Source of the DNA: Candidatus Howiella intestinavium
GTDB lineage: Bacteria > Bacillota > Clostridia > Oscillospirales > Acutalibacteraceae
NCBI GenBank assembly: GCA_904420585.1
Contig: CAJFVX010000031.1
Location: forward strand, 19,624-83,623
Direction of reading: 5' to 3'
Length of the DNA stretch: 64,000 bases
The position numbers were made by a program, and so were the translations under genes. This document shows, in pieces, positions 28,156-38,135 of the stretch. The notes under the pieces are model-generated. The model had not been told where the DNA came from. It saw only the letters and a program-made list of their open reading frames with translations, and ran no database searches. Numbering within the stretch: position 1 is the first letter of the stretch; every line of letters begins with the position of its first letter.

Positions 28156-29112
28156 TCAATCCACCCGGTTGCGCCGGCAGCCTTGCCGGAAAGCACGGAT
28201 ATTGGCTGCCACCTCGTTTACCAGACGGGTGCGGGCCTCCACCGACGCCCAGGCGATATGGGGCGTAATCAGCAGCCGGCCCGGTTCTTTTACGGACAGC
28301 AGAGGATTGTCCGCTTCCACAGGCTCCCGCTCCAGCACGTCCAGCCCCGCACCGGCCAGCCGGCCGGCAGTAAGGGCCGCCGCCAGAGCCTTCTCATCCA
28401 CAATGCCGCCCCGGCCTAAGTTCAGCAGATAGGCCGAGGACTGCATCCAGGAGAGTTCCCGCTCCCCGATAAGCCCTTTTGTGGCCGGGGTCAGGGCTGT
28501 GTGAATGGATACCATATCGGAGGTGCGCAGCAGGGTTTCCAAATCCGTCCGGGGATACCCCCCGTCCCGGTCTTTCCCCGACGCCGAAAAATAGGATACC
28601 CTGGCTCCAAAGGCGGAGGCGATATCCGCCACGGCCCGGCCGATAGCCCCCAAACCGATAATGCCCCACCGCTTGCCGTCCAGCTCATAGATGCGCGGGC
28701 CGAAGTGGGTAAAAACCGGGCTGTCGGCGTAGGCGCCGGATTTTACATATCCGTCATAATAAACCAGCTGCTCCATCAGGCAGAAAAGCAGGGCAAAGGT
28801 GTGCTGGGCCACCATGCGGGTGGAATATCCCGCCACATTGGCCACCCCAATTCCCTTTTTGCGGCAATAGTCCAAATCCACCACATTGACGCCGGTGGAA
28901 CAAAGGGCTACCAGCTGCAGCCCCGGCGCGGCGGCCATATCCTCGGCCGTCAGCACCACCTTGTTGACAATGGCAACCTGGACGTCCCGCAGCCGTTCCC
29001 TCACTTCTTCGGGCCGGGTTTGCCCGTATACCGCCAACTCTCCCAAGGCCTCCAGAGGCGCAATGCCCATGTCGGGCCCCAGGGTGTCGGCATCCAGAAT
29101 ACAAAGCTTCAA
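28156..29112 (-). CDS. D-isomer specific 2-hydroxyacid dehydrogenase (glycerate dehydrogenase-like)
   Basis: GIIGLGAIGRAVADIASAFG NAD-binding motif, LLNLGRGGIVDEKAL, ITPHIAWAS. Confidence 0.9.
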   Translation of the reverse strand: MKLCILDADTLGPDMGIAPLEALGELAVYGQTRPEEVRERLRDVQVAIVNKVVLTAEDMAAAPGLQLVALCSTGVNVVDLDYCRKKGIGVANVAGYSTRMVAQHTFALLFCLMEQLVYYDGYVKSGAYADSPVFTHFGPRIYELDGKRWGIIGLGAIGRAVADIASAFGARVSYFSASGKDRDGGYPRTDLETLLRTSDMVSIHTALTPATKGLIGERELSWMQSSAYLLNLGRGGIVDEKALAAALTAGRLAGAGLDVLEREPVEADNPLLSVKEPGRLLITPHIAWASVEARTRLVNEVAANIRAFRQGCRRNRVD

Positions 29113-29250
29113 AGATATGCCCCTCCATTTCCTGCCGGCCGCACTTGTCCGCGCCAGGCGGAAAACTGTATTCAGTATACCTTATTTTGCCCTAAAATGC
29201 AATTCTTTCCACGGGGCTGGCCTTTTCTTTTCTTTGGGCATATAAAATGC

Positions 29251-29288
29251 GGGAAGAACGCACCCGTCGGGGACGTCCTTCCCGCCTT
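29251..29288 (-). terminator. Terminator after trpB-like gene
   Basis: minus: GGCGGGAAGGACGTCCCcgacGGGTGCGTTCTTCCCGCATTTTAT. Confidence 0.6.
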
Positions 29289-29320
29289 TCCTGTTTTGTT
29301 TTCCCGGAATCCGAGCGCCC

Positions 29321-30703
29321 TTATACCTCCTGGCCGGGAACCTGAGGCAGGGAGGCAAAGCCCCGTTCCAAATCCTCGTCGGTGGGGATATAGTCGGTCA
29401 TGGTGCCGTCATGGTAGGAGGCATAGGCGGTCATATCGAAATAGCCGGTGCCGGTCAGGCCAAAGAGGATGGTTTTGGCCTCCCCCGCCTCCCGGCAGCG
29501 GATGGCCTCGTCGATGGCCACCCGGATGGCGTGGGAGGACTCGGGGGCGGGCAGGATGGATTCCTGCCGGGCGAAGAGGGTAGCCGCCTCAAACACCTTG
29601 GTCTGCTCCACCGCCCGGGCCTCGTCCAGGTACCCGTCGTGGTAGAGTTTGCTGAGGGTGGGGGACATGCCGTGGTACCGCAGGCCGCCGGCATGGTTGG
29701 GCGAGGGCAGGAATTCGCACCCTAAGGTGTACATCTTGGCCAGGGGGGTGATGCGGCCGGTGTCGCAGAAGTCGTAGGCGTACCTGCCCCGGGTCAGGGA
29801 GGGGCAGGAGGCCGGCTCCACGGCGATGAAATGGGGGTTCCGCTTACCCTGGAGCTTATCCTGCATAAAGGCGCCCATGAGACCGCCCAGGTTGGAGCCG
29901 CCGCCGGCGCAGCCGATGATGATGTCAGGGTACTCGTCCACCATCTCCATGGCCGCCTTGGCCTCCAGGCCGATGACCGACTGATGCAGCAGCACCTGGT
30001 CCAGCACCGAGCCCAGCACATACCGGCAGCCCTCGGTTTTCACGGCCGTTTCCACAGCCTCGGAAATGGCGCAGCCCAGGCTCCCCCCCGTCTCGGGGTA
30101 CTTGGCCAGGATGGCCCGGCCGGCCTCGGTGGTATCGCTGGGGCTGGGGATGATATTGGCCCCGAAGGTCTGCATGACCGATTTGCGGTAGGGCTTCTGG
30201 TTGTAGCTGGTCTTGACCATATAGACGGTCAAATCCAGCCCGAAGTAGGCGCAGGCCATGGCCAAGGCGGTGCCCCACTGGCCGGCGCCGGTCTCGGTGG
30301 TGAGGGAGGTCAGTCCCTGCTCCTTGGCGTAGTAGGCCTGGGCCGCCGCCGAATTCAGCTTGTGGCTGCCCGAGGTGTTGTTGCCCTCGAACTTATAATA
30401 GATGCGGGCCGGGGTGTCCAGCGCTTTCTCCAGATTGTAGGCCCGGATTAAGGGGGAGGGACGGTAGACCTTGTAATATTCCTGGATTTCCTCCGGGATG
30501 TCGATATACCGGTCGGTGGCGTTCAACTCCTGGGCCGCCAGCTTTTCGCAGAAGATGGGATACAAATCCTTTTCCTCCAGGGGCTGGCCGTTGGCCGGAT
30601 TCAGCAAAGGCTCGTGCTGGGCCTTCATATCCGCCTTGACATTGTACCACTGCTTCGGGATCTGATCCTCGGGCAAATAGATTCGATAGGGGATTTTCGG
30701 CAT
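29321..30703 (-). CDS. TrpB2-type tryptophan synthase beta-like PLP enzyme
   Basis: FEGNNTSGSHKLNSAAAQAYYAKEQG, TETGAGQWGTALAMAC, CAGGGSNLGG; long TrpB2 N-terminal extension. Confidence 0.9.
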   Translation of the reverse strand: MPKIPYRIYLPEDQIPKQWYNVKADMKAQHEPLLNPANGQPLEEKDLYPIFCEKLAAQELNATDRYIDIPEEIQEYYKVYRPSPLIRAYNLEKALDTPARIYYKFEGNNTSGSHKLNSAAAQAYYAKEQGLTSLTTETGAGQWGTALAMACAYFGLDLTVYMVKTSYNQKPYRKSVMQTFGANIIPSPSDTTEAGRAILAKYPETGGSLGCAISEAVETAVKTEGCRYVLGSVLDQVLLHQSVIGLEAKAAMEMVDEYPDIIIGCAGGGSNLGGLMGAFMQDKLQGKRNPHFIAVEPASCPSLTRGRYAYDFCDTGRITPLAKMYTLGCEFLPSPNHAGGLRYHGMSPTLSKLYHDGYLDEARAVEQTKVFEAATLFARQESILPAPESSHAIRVAIDEAIRCREAGEAKTILFGLTGTGYFDMTAYASYHDGTMTDYIPTDEDLERGFASLPQVPGQEV

Positions 30704-30745
30704 GGTTTTTCTCTCCTTTCGGCAATTGGCCAGGCTTTTACACAG

Positions 30746-31024
30746 CAAAAAACGCTCCTGTCCCCTCTAACAGGGACAGGAGCGTAAAATTCCTGCGGTG
30801 CCACCCATATTGACACATAATGTGCCCACTCATCTGCATACCAACATATGCGTCCGGCGGTAACGTGCCGGCCATCCGTCGGCGCCTACTCCGCTGACGC
30901 GTTTGGGGCCGCCCTCCCCGGGCCATTCCATCCGCCGGCACGATACCGCGCTCCCAGCAAATGCGCGGCTCTCTTGCATCGGTCCAAACGGTGTACTTCT
31001 CCGGGTCACAGGTTTCCTTTGGTT
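30746..31024 (-). ncRNA. T-box riboswitch (probable Trp specifier TGG)
   Basis: minus: AGAGAGC motif, GGAATGGCC specifier-like loop (TGG 30923-30925), T-box GGGTGGCACCGCAGG, terminator ACGCTCCTGTCCC tgttagag GGGACAGGAGCGTTTTTT. Confidence 0.9.
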
Positions 31025-31030
31025 TACTGC

Positions 31031-31059
31031 ATTATATGCCAGGGCCTTAGCTTTGTCAA
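31031..31059 (-). promoter_or_regulatory. Promoter of the Trp T-box/trpB2 transcript
   Basis: minus: TTGACA (31054-31059), 17 bp, TATAAT (31031-31036), perfect consensus hexamers. Confidence 0.85.
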
Positions 31060-31143
31060 GCGGGGCGGCCGGATTTTTCCCTATCCGACAAACCCACTGC
31101 GAAAACTTTGCGGCTTTTTCACAAATTTCCCTGCCATTACAGC

Positions 31144-31794
31144 CTATACCTTGGCCTCCACCGTCACCATCACAAGCAGGGTGCCCTTCCGCACGAAGAT
31201 ACGGGCTTTATCCGCCAGCTGCTCGTTGCTCACGCCGATGGGGACGCCCGTCCGCATATGATAATCATTCAGCGGGTAGGCAAAGCCCTCCAGGGTGACC
31301 CCCTCTGCATCGCCGCCGAAGGGGAACAGGGAGACATAAGCCCCCTCCACCTTATCCAGGGTCAGGACGCCGTCGGTAAGGATGGTAATATAGCCGCCGT
31401 CGGTGAGGATTTTGCCCTGCGCCCCAGCCTCGTCCACCGCCTTCAGGGTGCAGAGGTTGGCAAAGCTGTGGTCGGGCCGCCCGCCCATAGCCCCGCAAAA
31501 AAGGAAGGAACGATAGCCCCGGCGCAGTCCCTCCCGAAAGGCGAAATGGGTGTCGGTATCGTCCTTATGAGCCGGCAGGCGCAGGCACTCTGCATCCGCC
31601 GGCGGCTGTCCTGCGTAGGAATCGAAATCCCCCAGCACCAAATGGGGACGAATCCCCATAGCTTCGGCATGCCAAAGCCCTGCGTCGGCGCATACGATGG
31701 TATCCTCCCCCCCCAGCTGGGCGCGGATGTCTGCATACCGCTTGATGGGGCCGCCGGACAGTATCACCCAGCGGCCGGCTTTTTTCTGCTCCAT
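31144..31794 (-). CDS. thiN: Thiamine pyrophosphokinase
   Basis: CADAGLWHAEAMGIRPHLVLGDFDS, KDDTDTHFAF, GAMGGRPDHSFANL. Confidence 0.9.
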   Translation of the reverse strand: MEQKKAGRWVILSGGPIKRYADIRAQLGGEDTIVCADAGLWHAEAMGIRPHLVLGDFDSYAGQPPADAECLRLPAHKDDTDTHFAFREGLRRGYRSFLFCGAMGGRPDHSFANLCTLKAVDEAGAQGKILTDGGYITILTDGVLTLDKVEGAYVSLFPFGGDAEGVTLEGFAYPLNDYHMRTGVPIGVSNEQLADKARIFVRKGTLLVMVTVEAKV

Positions 31795-31820
31795 ATCCGG
31801 CTCCTTCCGGCGGCCGGCCT

Positions 31821-32825
31821 TTATTTGCGCAGCTGCCAATCCTTAATGTCCTTAACCTCGTTATACAGGGCCTTATAGCTTTCGTACCGGGATGCGGCTA
31901 TCTCCCCCGCCGCCACGGCTTCGGCTACCGCACATCCCTTCTCCCCCGTGTGGGAACAGGAGGTAAAGCGGCAGGCATCCAAATAGGGGGCAAACTCGGG
32001 GAAAGCGTCCGGCAAATCGTCCTTTAGCACCCGCTCGGCCTTCTCCAAATCCAGGGAGGAAAAGCCGGGGGTGTCGGCCACATATCCGCCGCCGGGCAGG
32101 GGGAAAAGCTCCACATGCCGGGTGGTGTGCCGGCCCCGGCCCAGCTTGGCGCTGACGGCCCCGGTAGCCAGCCCCAGTTCGGGAAACAGGCGGTTGAGCA
32201 GGCTGGACTTGCCCACGCCGGTGTTGCCGGTGAAGACCTGCACCCCCTGGGTAAGGCCGGCGGCTAAAGCCTCCAGCCCTTCTCCGGTGGCCGCCGACAC
32301 CACATAGGTGCGGAAGCCCGCCTTCTCGTAGATTTCCCGCCAGGCCGAAAAATCCCCCTGGTCGCATTTGTTGAAAACCAGCACCGGCTCTACCCCCTTG
32401 TGGACGGCGATGGCCGTCAGCTGGTCCATGACCAGGGCATTGGGGGCGGGAGAGGCGTAACCCGAGACGATATACAAAGCGTCCAGATTGGCAAGGGGCG
32501 GCCGGATAAAGCTGTTCTTCCGGGGCAGCAGCTCATCCACCGTACCCGTATCCAGCTCATCGTCGGATACCGGGCAGCGTGGACCTTCTCCCACCAAGGG
32601 ACCGGTGGGCGGCGGCGTGAAGCGCACCATATCCCCGGCCAGGGGGGTCTGCCCCCGCTTGCGGAAAACGCCCCGGGCCTTACAGGGATACACCTCCCGG
32701 CGCAGGCCGCCGGGCGCAGAAAAGCCGCTGCCGGCTTCCACAAAGTAGAAGCCGGCAATGGCCTTGACTATCCGTCCGGTCTGCTGGGAGAGCAGGCCGC
32801 CGGTTTTGTTTGTATTTTCCATCAT
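31821..32825 (-). CDS. rsgA: Ribosome small subunit-dependent GTPase A
   Basis: Circularly permuted GTPase: NKCDQGD, TGNTGVGKSSLLNRLFPE, DTPGFSSLD, zinc-binding CRFTSCSHTGEKGCAV. Confidence 0.93.
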   Translation of the reverse strand: MMENTNKTGGLLSQQTGRIVKAIAGFYFVEAGSGFSAPGGLRREVYPCKARGVFRKRGQTPLAGDMVRFTPPPTGPLVGEGPRCPVSDDELDTGTVDELLPRKNSFIRPPLANLDALYIVSGYASPAPNALVMDQLTAIAVHKGVEPVLVFNKCDQGDFSAWREIYEKAGFRTYVVSAATGEGLEALAAGLTQGVQVFTGNTGVGKSSLLNRLFPELGLATGAVSAKLGRGRHTTRHVELFPLPGGGYVADTPGFSSLDLEKAERVLKDDLPDAFPEFAPYLDACRFTSCSHTGEKGCAVAEAVAAGEIAASRYESYKALYNEVKDIKDWQLRK

Positions 32826-34825
32826 TCGTCCTCGTCCCCGCTGGCCGTACCCGGGGTGGAAACCGCCGGGGTATAGGTATAGGTTTTATCCAGCCGGGCG
32901 GTTGCCTCTTTAAAGTTGACCGTATAATCCAGATAGGGCTCGTTTTCAATTTTTATCTGGACGCTGGCCGTCTCGTTGGTGGAAGTCAGGGTAAAGGTAT
33001 AGCTGTGCCGCTGGGAAGAATCTACCCGCACGTTCCGAATTTCCTCCCCGTCCAGCCAGGCCGAAACGGTGTACACGCTGGTCACGTAATCATTGGGCAG
33101 CCTGACCTCCAAATCCACCGAATATTCGGCGGGCTCCGAATTGGGCGATCGGCCCGTGCTCACCTGCAGGTTCACGGCGCTGCCTTCAGCCACCTGCTTT
33201 TTATCGCTGGTATCCGGATCCTGGGCAACCACAATGTTTGCCGGGGAATCGCTGTCCACCGATGTGGTACTGCCGATGGTCAGCCCCCGCTGCAAAAGCA
33301 GCTGCTTGGCGGCTTCCACATCCATACCCACCACACCGGGCAGATCCACATAGGTAACCGGCGGGCCGGTGCTGATATAGATGGTAACCTCGCCGCCCTC
33401 TTCGATACTTTCCCCTCTGGCGGGCACCGTCCGAACCACACGATCCTCGGCCGTGTCCTCATCCTCCACTTCCACCTGGCTGACGATAAGGCCGTGGTTG
33501 CGCAGGTTGGAGATGGCCGTGGCGCTGTCCAGTCCATAGACATCGGGCACGGTCATGCTCTTTTTGCCCGTGCTCACCCAAACCTTGATGGTGCTGCGGG
33601 TCTTGATGGAGCGGCCGGGGTCAGGCTCCTGCTTGTAAACCACGCCGGCGGCGTATTCGTTGTTGTAATCATAGGACACCGGATTGATATTCAGCTCGGC
33701 ATATTCCGGATTGGCCGCAATTTCTTCAAAGCTCTGTCCCACGAAATTGGGACACTCCAACTCGGTACCGGTGGAACCGAAGAGTTTCGGCACCACAAAA
33801 ATGCCCAGTACCACCACCATGAGTACAAAGGCCACCGCGATGCCGGCTAAAGCAGGGATCAGGGGGGAGCGGCGGGTTTCCTCCTCCGCCTCCTCTTCCT
33901 CCTCGGCCACCTGATCAGGGGGCAGCTGGCCGCCCACATACCGGGTGGGGGAATCGTCCACAAAGTAGGAATAGTTGAAAGTGATGGAGGGATCCCGCTT
34001 AAAGGCCTCCAAATCCTGCAGCATTTCGGTGGCCGACTGGTACCGCTTCTCCTTCTCCTTCTGCATGGCGTGCATGGTGATCTGCTCCAGCCCGAGGGGG
34101 ATGGAGCCGTTGATCTCCCGGGGGAGCTGGGGCTCGGTCTGCAGCTGCATAATGGCCACCGAAACCGCGCTTTCGGCCTGGAAGGGCAGGCGGCCGGTCA
34201 GCATCTCATAGAGCATGACGCCCACCGAGTAAATATCCGCCTTTTCGTCGGTAGTCTCTCCCCTGGCCTGCTCGGGGCTGATGTAGTGCACCGAGCCGAT
34301 GGCCTTGTCGGTCATGGTCTTGTGCTCGCTGCGGGCGAACCGGGCGATGCCGAAATCGGTGACCTTGATGGTGCCGTCGGCCAGCACCATGATGTTCTGG
34401 GGCTTCACATCCCGGTGGACGATCCCCTTTTCATGGGCGTGCTGCAGCGCCCGCAGGATCTGCAGGGTGAAATGCACTGCATCCTTCCAGCGCAAGCTGC
34501 CCTGCTGCTCGATATACTCCTTTAAGGTGATGCCGTCGATGTACTCCATGACGATATACTGGATTAAGTCCCCGAAGCTGACGTCGTACACCTTGACGAT
34601 GTTGGGGTGGGAGAGCACGGCGATGGCCTTGGACTCGTTCTTAAACCGGCGCAGGAATTCCTCGTTGGCCACAAACTCCTCCTTGAGGATTTTGACCGCC
34701 ACCGTCCGATCCTCGATGTTGTCATAGGCCTTGTACACCACGGCCATACCGCCAACGCCGATGATCTCCTGGATTTCATACCGGCCGTCCAGCCGTTTGC
34801 CTACAAATCTGTCCATATGCATCAT
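32822..34825 (-). CDS. prkC: PASTA-domain Ser/Thr protein kinase (PrkC/PknB-like)
   Basis: Kinase motifs HRDVKPQNIM, DFGIARF, APE-type SPEQARGE; TM at VLMVVVLGIFVV; extracellular PASTA repeats. Confidence 0.94.
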   Translation of the reverse strand: MMHMDRFVGKRLDGRYEIQEIIGVGGMAVVYKAYDNIEDRTVAVKILKEEFVANEEFLRRFKNESKAIAVLSHPNIVKVYDVSFGDLIQYIVMEYIDGITLKEYIEQQGSLRWKDAVHFTLQILRALQHAHEKGIVHRDVKPQNIMVLADGTIKVTDFGIARFARSEHKTMTDKAIGSVHYISPEQARGETTDEKADIYSVGVMLYEMLTGRLPFQAESAVSVAIMQLQTEPQLPREINGSIPLGLEQITMHAMQKEKEKRYQSATEMLQDLEAFKRDPSITFNYSYFVDDSPTRYVGGQLPPDQVAEEEEEAEEETRRSPLIPALAGIAVAFVLMVVVLGIFVVPKLFGSTGTELECPNFVGQSFEEIAANPEYAELNINPVSYDYNNEYAAGVVYKQEPDPGRSIKTRSTIKVWVSTGKKSMTVPDVYGLDSATAISNLRNHGLIVSQVEVEDEDTAEDRVVRTVPARGESIEEGGEVTIYISTGPPVTYVDLPGVVGMDVEAAKQLLLQRGLTIGSTTSVDSDSPANIVVAQDPDTSDKKQVAEGSAVNLQVSTGRSPNSEPAEYSVDLEVRLPNDYVTSVYTVSAWLDGEEIRNVRVDSSQRHSYTFTLTSTNETASVQIKIENEPYLDYTVNFKEATARLDKTYTYTPAVSTPGTASGDEDE

Positions 34826-34938
34826 CCTATCCGCCGCCTATAGCGCGGCTGCCAGAATTCCGGCGGCCCTGCGGCCGCCTCTATGTGAATCGTTTGTTTC
34901 CTTTTTCTCCAAACTCCAAATCTATATAAAAGCCCCGG

Positions 34939-35667
34939 CTACTGGGTGATCACCACTACGGTGATATTATCCCCGCCGCCGTTGCTGTTGGCTTCGGCTA
35001 TCATGCATTCGGGATAGTCGTAAAAGCTGTGTTCCCTTATAATCTGTAAAATATCCTCGGTATCCAGATAATTGGTCAGCCCGTCGGTGCAGATGAGCAA
35101 CACATCCTCGCCGTCCAGTTCTATCTCGTTATACTCCACTTCCAGGGTTTCCTCCACACCCAGCGCCCGGGTGATGACGTTTTTCCGGGGATGGTAGCGG
35201 GCTTCGTCGGCCGTCAGCTGGCCGTTCTCCACCATGTTCTGCACAATGGAGTGGTCCTTGGTAATCTGGGTGATTTCCTCCCCGCGGATGCGGTAGGCCC
35301 GGCTGTCCCCCGCGTGGACAATGTGGGCGTAGCCGTCGGACAGGACGGCCGCCACCACCGTGGTGCCCATGCCCGAAAGGGAGTCCACCGACTTGGCCAT
35401 ATCGAATATGGAGACGTTGGCGGCATATACCGCCGACTGGAGCATGGTGCGGATGGAGTTGGCCCCCATCCCTTCCCGGTAGGAGGAGGATATGGTTTCG
35501 GATATCATCTTGACCGCCGTGGCGCTGGCGATATTGCCGCCGTTGGCCCCGCCCATGCCGTCGCAGACCACCGCCCAGCCCACGCCCCCCGGCAGCTCGC
35601 CGGCCGCGTAGGAATCCTGGTTGGAACGGCGCACCCGCCCCACGTCGGACTTGCTGACTATCTTCAC
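34939..35667 (-). CDS. prpC: PP2C-family Ser/Thr phosphatase (Stp1/PrpC)
   Basis: VCDGMGGANGGNIAS, GDSRAYR, CTDGLTNYL, GGGDNITVVV. Confidence 0.94.
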   Translation of the reverse strand: MKIVSKSDVGRVRRSNQDSYAAGELPGGVGWAVVCDGMGGANGGNIASATAVKMISETISSSYREGMGANSIRTMLQSAVYAANVSIFDMAKSVDSLSGMGTTVVAAVLSDGYAHIVHAGDSRAYRIRGEEITQITKDHSIVQNMVENGQLTADEARYHPRKNVITRALGVEETLEVEYNEIELDGEDVLLICTDGLTNYLDTEDILQIIREHSFYDYPECMIAEANSNGGGDNITVVVITQ

Positions 35668-35693
35668 ACGAATCCCTCCTTCGGGTTCCCGCC

Positions 35694-36740
35694 CTACGCC
35701 TTTTCGGCCTTTCCGCCGGTATGCTGCCGGCGGAGCTGGCCGCAGGAGGCGTTGATGTCGGCCCCCAGGGTGCGGCGGACGGTGGTATTGATGCCCTTTT
35801 GGTTCAGTATCTCGGCGAACCGGGCCACCCGGGCGGCGTTTGGCCGCTTGTAACCGTTTTCGGCCACCGGGTTGGCCGGTATCAGATTGACGTGGCAGAG
35901 CATGCCCTTCAGCCGGCCGGCCAGCTCCAGGGCGCAGGCGTCCGAATCATTGACCCCCTCCACCACGGCGTACTCAAAGGAAATCCGCCGCCCGTCGGCC
36001 GCGATATAGTCCCGGCAGGCCTTCAGCAGGGTGTCGATATTCCACTTGCGGTTGACCCGCATCATGCGGCTGCGAATTTGGTCGTTAGGCGCGTGGAGGG
36101 ACACCGACAGGGTGATGGGCTTTTTCAGCTCCATCAGCTTGTAAATTCCCGGCACCACCCCCGATGTGGAAAGGGAGATGTGCCGCAGGCCGATGTTCAT
36201 GCCGTCGGGGTGGGAAACCAGTTCCAAAAAGCGGACGGTGTTGTCGAAATTGTCCAGGGGTTCCCCCATGCCCATAAGCACCACGTTGGATACCCGGATC
36301 TGCCGGTCCCTCTGGGCAGCCATAACCTGGCTCAAAATCTCCGACGCAGTCAGGTTCCGGGCCAGGCCATCCAGCCCCGAGGCGCAGAAGCTGCACCCCA
36401 TGCGGCAGCCCACCTGGGTGGATACGCAGACGGTATACCCGTGCCGGTACTTCATGAGCACCGATTCGATATATTCCCCGTCTGCAAGCATATATAGATA
36501 TTTTACTGTATCATCCAGGGTAGATTCAAGCCTTTTTTTCAGAATAACGTCGGCTATGTAGAAATTTTTATCCAAATTTTCCCGCAAATCTTTTGGCAGA
36601 TTGCTCATTTTTGCAAAATCCGTCACCCCGGAATGGAGCCATTTGAAGATTTGCCCGGCCCGGAACCGGGGCTGCCCCAGTTCCTGCATAACCGTCTCCA
36701 GTTCGGCGGGCAGCATGGATTTAATATCGCGTTTTTCCAT
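35694..36740 (-). CDS. rlmN: 23S rRNA (adenine(2503)-C(2))-methyltransferase
   Basis: Radical SAM CRMGCSFCASG, GMGEPLDNFDN, LRHISLSTSGVVPGI. Confidence 0.95.
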   Translation of the reverse strand: MEKRDIKSMLPAELETVMQELGQPRFRAGQIFKWLHSGVTDFAKMSNLPKDLRENLDKNFYIADVILKKRLESTLDDTVKYLYMLADGEYIESVLMKYRHGYTVCVSTQVGCRMGCSFCASGLDGLARNLTASEILSQVMAAQRDRQIRVSNVVLMGMGEPLDNFDNTVRFLELVSHPDGMNIGLRHISLSTSGVVPGIYKLMELKKPITLSVSLHAPNDQIRSRMMRVNRKWNIDTLLKACRDYIAADGRRISFEYAVVEGVNDSDACALELAGRLKGMLCHVNLIPANPVAENGYKRPNAARVARFAEILNQKGINTTVRRTLGADINASCGQLRRQHTGGKAEKA

Positions 36741-36769
36741 ATTCCTCCCCTTTCGGGATGTTCCGGCGC

Positions 36770-38134
36770 TTAAGCCTTCCGGCGGAAGACGGCGGCGAAA
36801 AAGCCGTCCGAGCCGTGGGTATGGGGCATAAAGGTGTAAAACCCCGGCGGGTCGTCGGCGCAGGCCGACGCCATACCCGGAACGGCCTCGGCGGCAAATT
36901 CGGGATGGGCCTTCAGGAACCGGCCGCAGACCTTCTGGTTCTCGGCCCGGCGGAGGGTGCAGGTGGAGTAGACCAGCCTGCCTCCCGGCTTTACATACCG
37001 GCTTCCGTTTTCGAGAATGGTTAGCTGCAGGGCGGGCAGGCCCTTGAGGCTGTCCGGCTCCTTATATTTTACGTCGGGCTTGCGCCGGATTATGCCAAAC
37101 CCGGAGCAGGGCACGTCGCAGAGCACCCGGTCAAAGGGCGCCGGAACCGCCGCACCCGCTTCCAGCAGGGCGGGATTCCAAATGCCCGCATCGTTCTGAC
37201 AGGCTGTAAGGCAGGTAATCCCCAGCCGTTCGGCCCCCTGCCGGATAAGGCCCACCCGCTTTGGGTGGATGTCGCAGGATATAAGCACCCCGGCGTCCCC
37301 CATCCGCTGGGCTAGGGTGAAGCTCTTGCCCCCCGGGGCGGCGCACAAATCCAGCACCCGCTCCCCCGGACGGGGATCCACCAGGGCGGCGCAGTACTGG
37401 GAGGCCAGGTCCTGCACATGGAAGAGGCCCTGTTTATACAGCGGGTTGCCCTCCAGGCTCCCCGGCTCCCGCAGCCGGATGCTGCCCGGCAGAGAGCCGG
37501 CTTCCGCCTCTATACCCTGCTGCACCAGGGTATTCAGCAGGGCATCGGCCGTGGTGCGCAGGGTGTTGGCCCGTATGTAGACTGGCGGGGGATTTAAGGC
37601 ATCGGCCAGGAAGGCCTCGGCGGCCGGCAGGCCATAGTCCCCTATGAGGTTCTGCGCAAGCCAGGTCGGGCAGGCGTACCGGACGCCCACCGCCGCCGGG
37701 GTATCCCCTTCGGGAGGGAGCAGCGTCGCCTTCCGGCGGATAGCCTGACGCAGCACCGCGTTGCACAGCCCCGCCGCCCGGCTCTCCTTAGAGGCTTTCA
37801 CCAGCTCCACCGTCTCGTGTACGGCGGCCGCGTCGGGCACCTTGTCCATATAGAGGATTTGGTACAGCCCCAGCCGCAGGCAGTCCCGCAGATAGGGGGA
37901 GGCCTTGCCCTTGATAAGGCCCTGCAAATAGGAATCCAGGGTGATGCGCCGCTCCAGGACGCCATAGAACAGGGCCGACGCCAAAGCGCCGTCGGCCGGG
38001 GACAGTCCGGCCCGCTTCAGGGCGGCGTCCAGCACCAGATTAGAGTAGCCGTCGCCGTATTCCACCCGGCGCAGAGCCTCCAGCGCCGTCCGCCGGGCAG
38101 AAGCCGGCCGGTTTTCCCGCTGTGCTGTCTTCAT
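36770..38134 (-). CDS. rsmB: 16S rRNA (cytosine(967)-C(5))-methyltransferase
   Basis: NusB-like N-terminus; VLDLCAAPGGKS, DVPCSGFGIIRRKPD, YSTCTLRRAEN. Confidence 0.93.
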   Translation of the reverse strand: MKTAQRENRPASARRTALEALRRVEYGDGYSNLVLDAALKRAGLSPADGALASALFYGVLERRITLDSYLQGLIKGKASPYLRDCLRLGLYQILYMDKVPDAAAVHETVELVKASKESRAAGLCNAVLRQAIRRKATLLPPEGDTPAAVGVRYACPTWLAQNLIGDYGLPAAEAFLADALNPPPVYIRANTLRTTADALLNTLVQQGIEAEAGSLPGSIRLREPGSLEGNPLYKQGLFHVQDLASQYCAALVDPRPGERVLDLCAAPGGKSFTLAQRMGDAGVLISCDIHPKRVGLIRQGAERLGITCLTACQNDAGIWNPALLEAGAAVPAPFDRVLCDVPCSGFGIIRRKPDVKYKEPDSLKGLPALQLTILENGSRYVKPGGRLVYSTCTLRRAENQKVCGRFLKAHPEFAAEAVPGMASACADDPPGFYTFMPHTHGSDGFFAAVFRRKA

Positions 38135-38135
38135 A

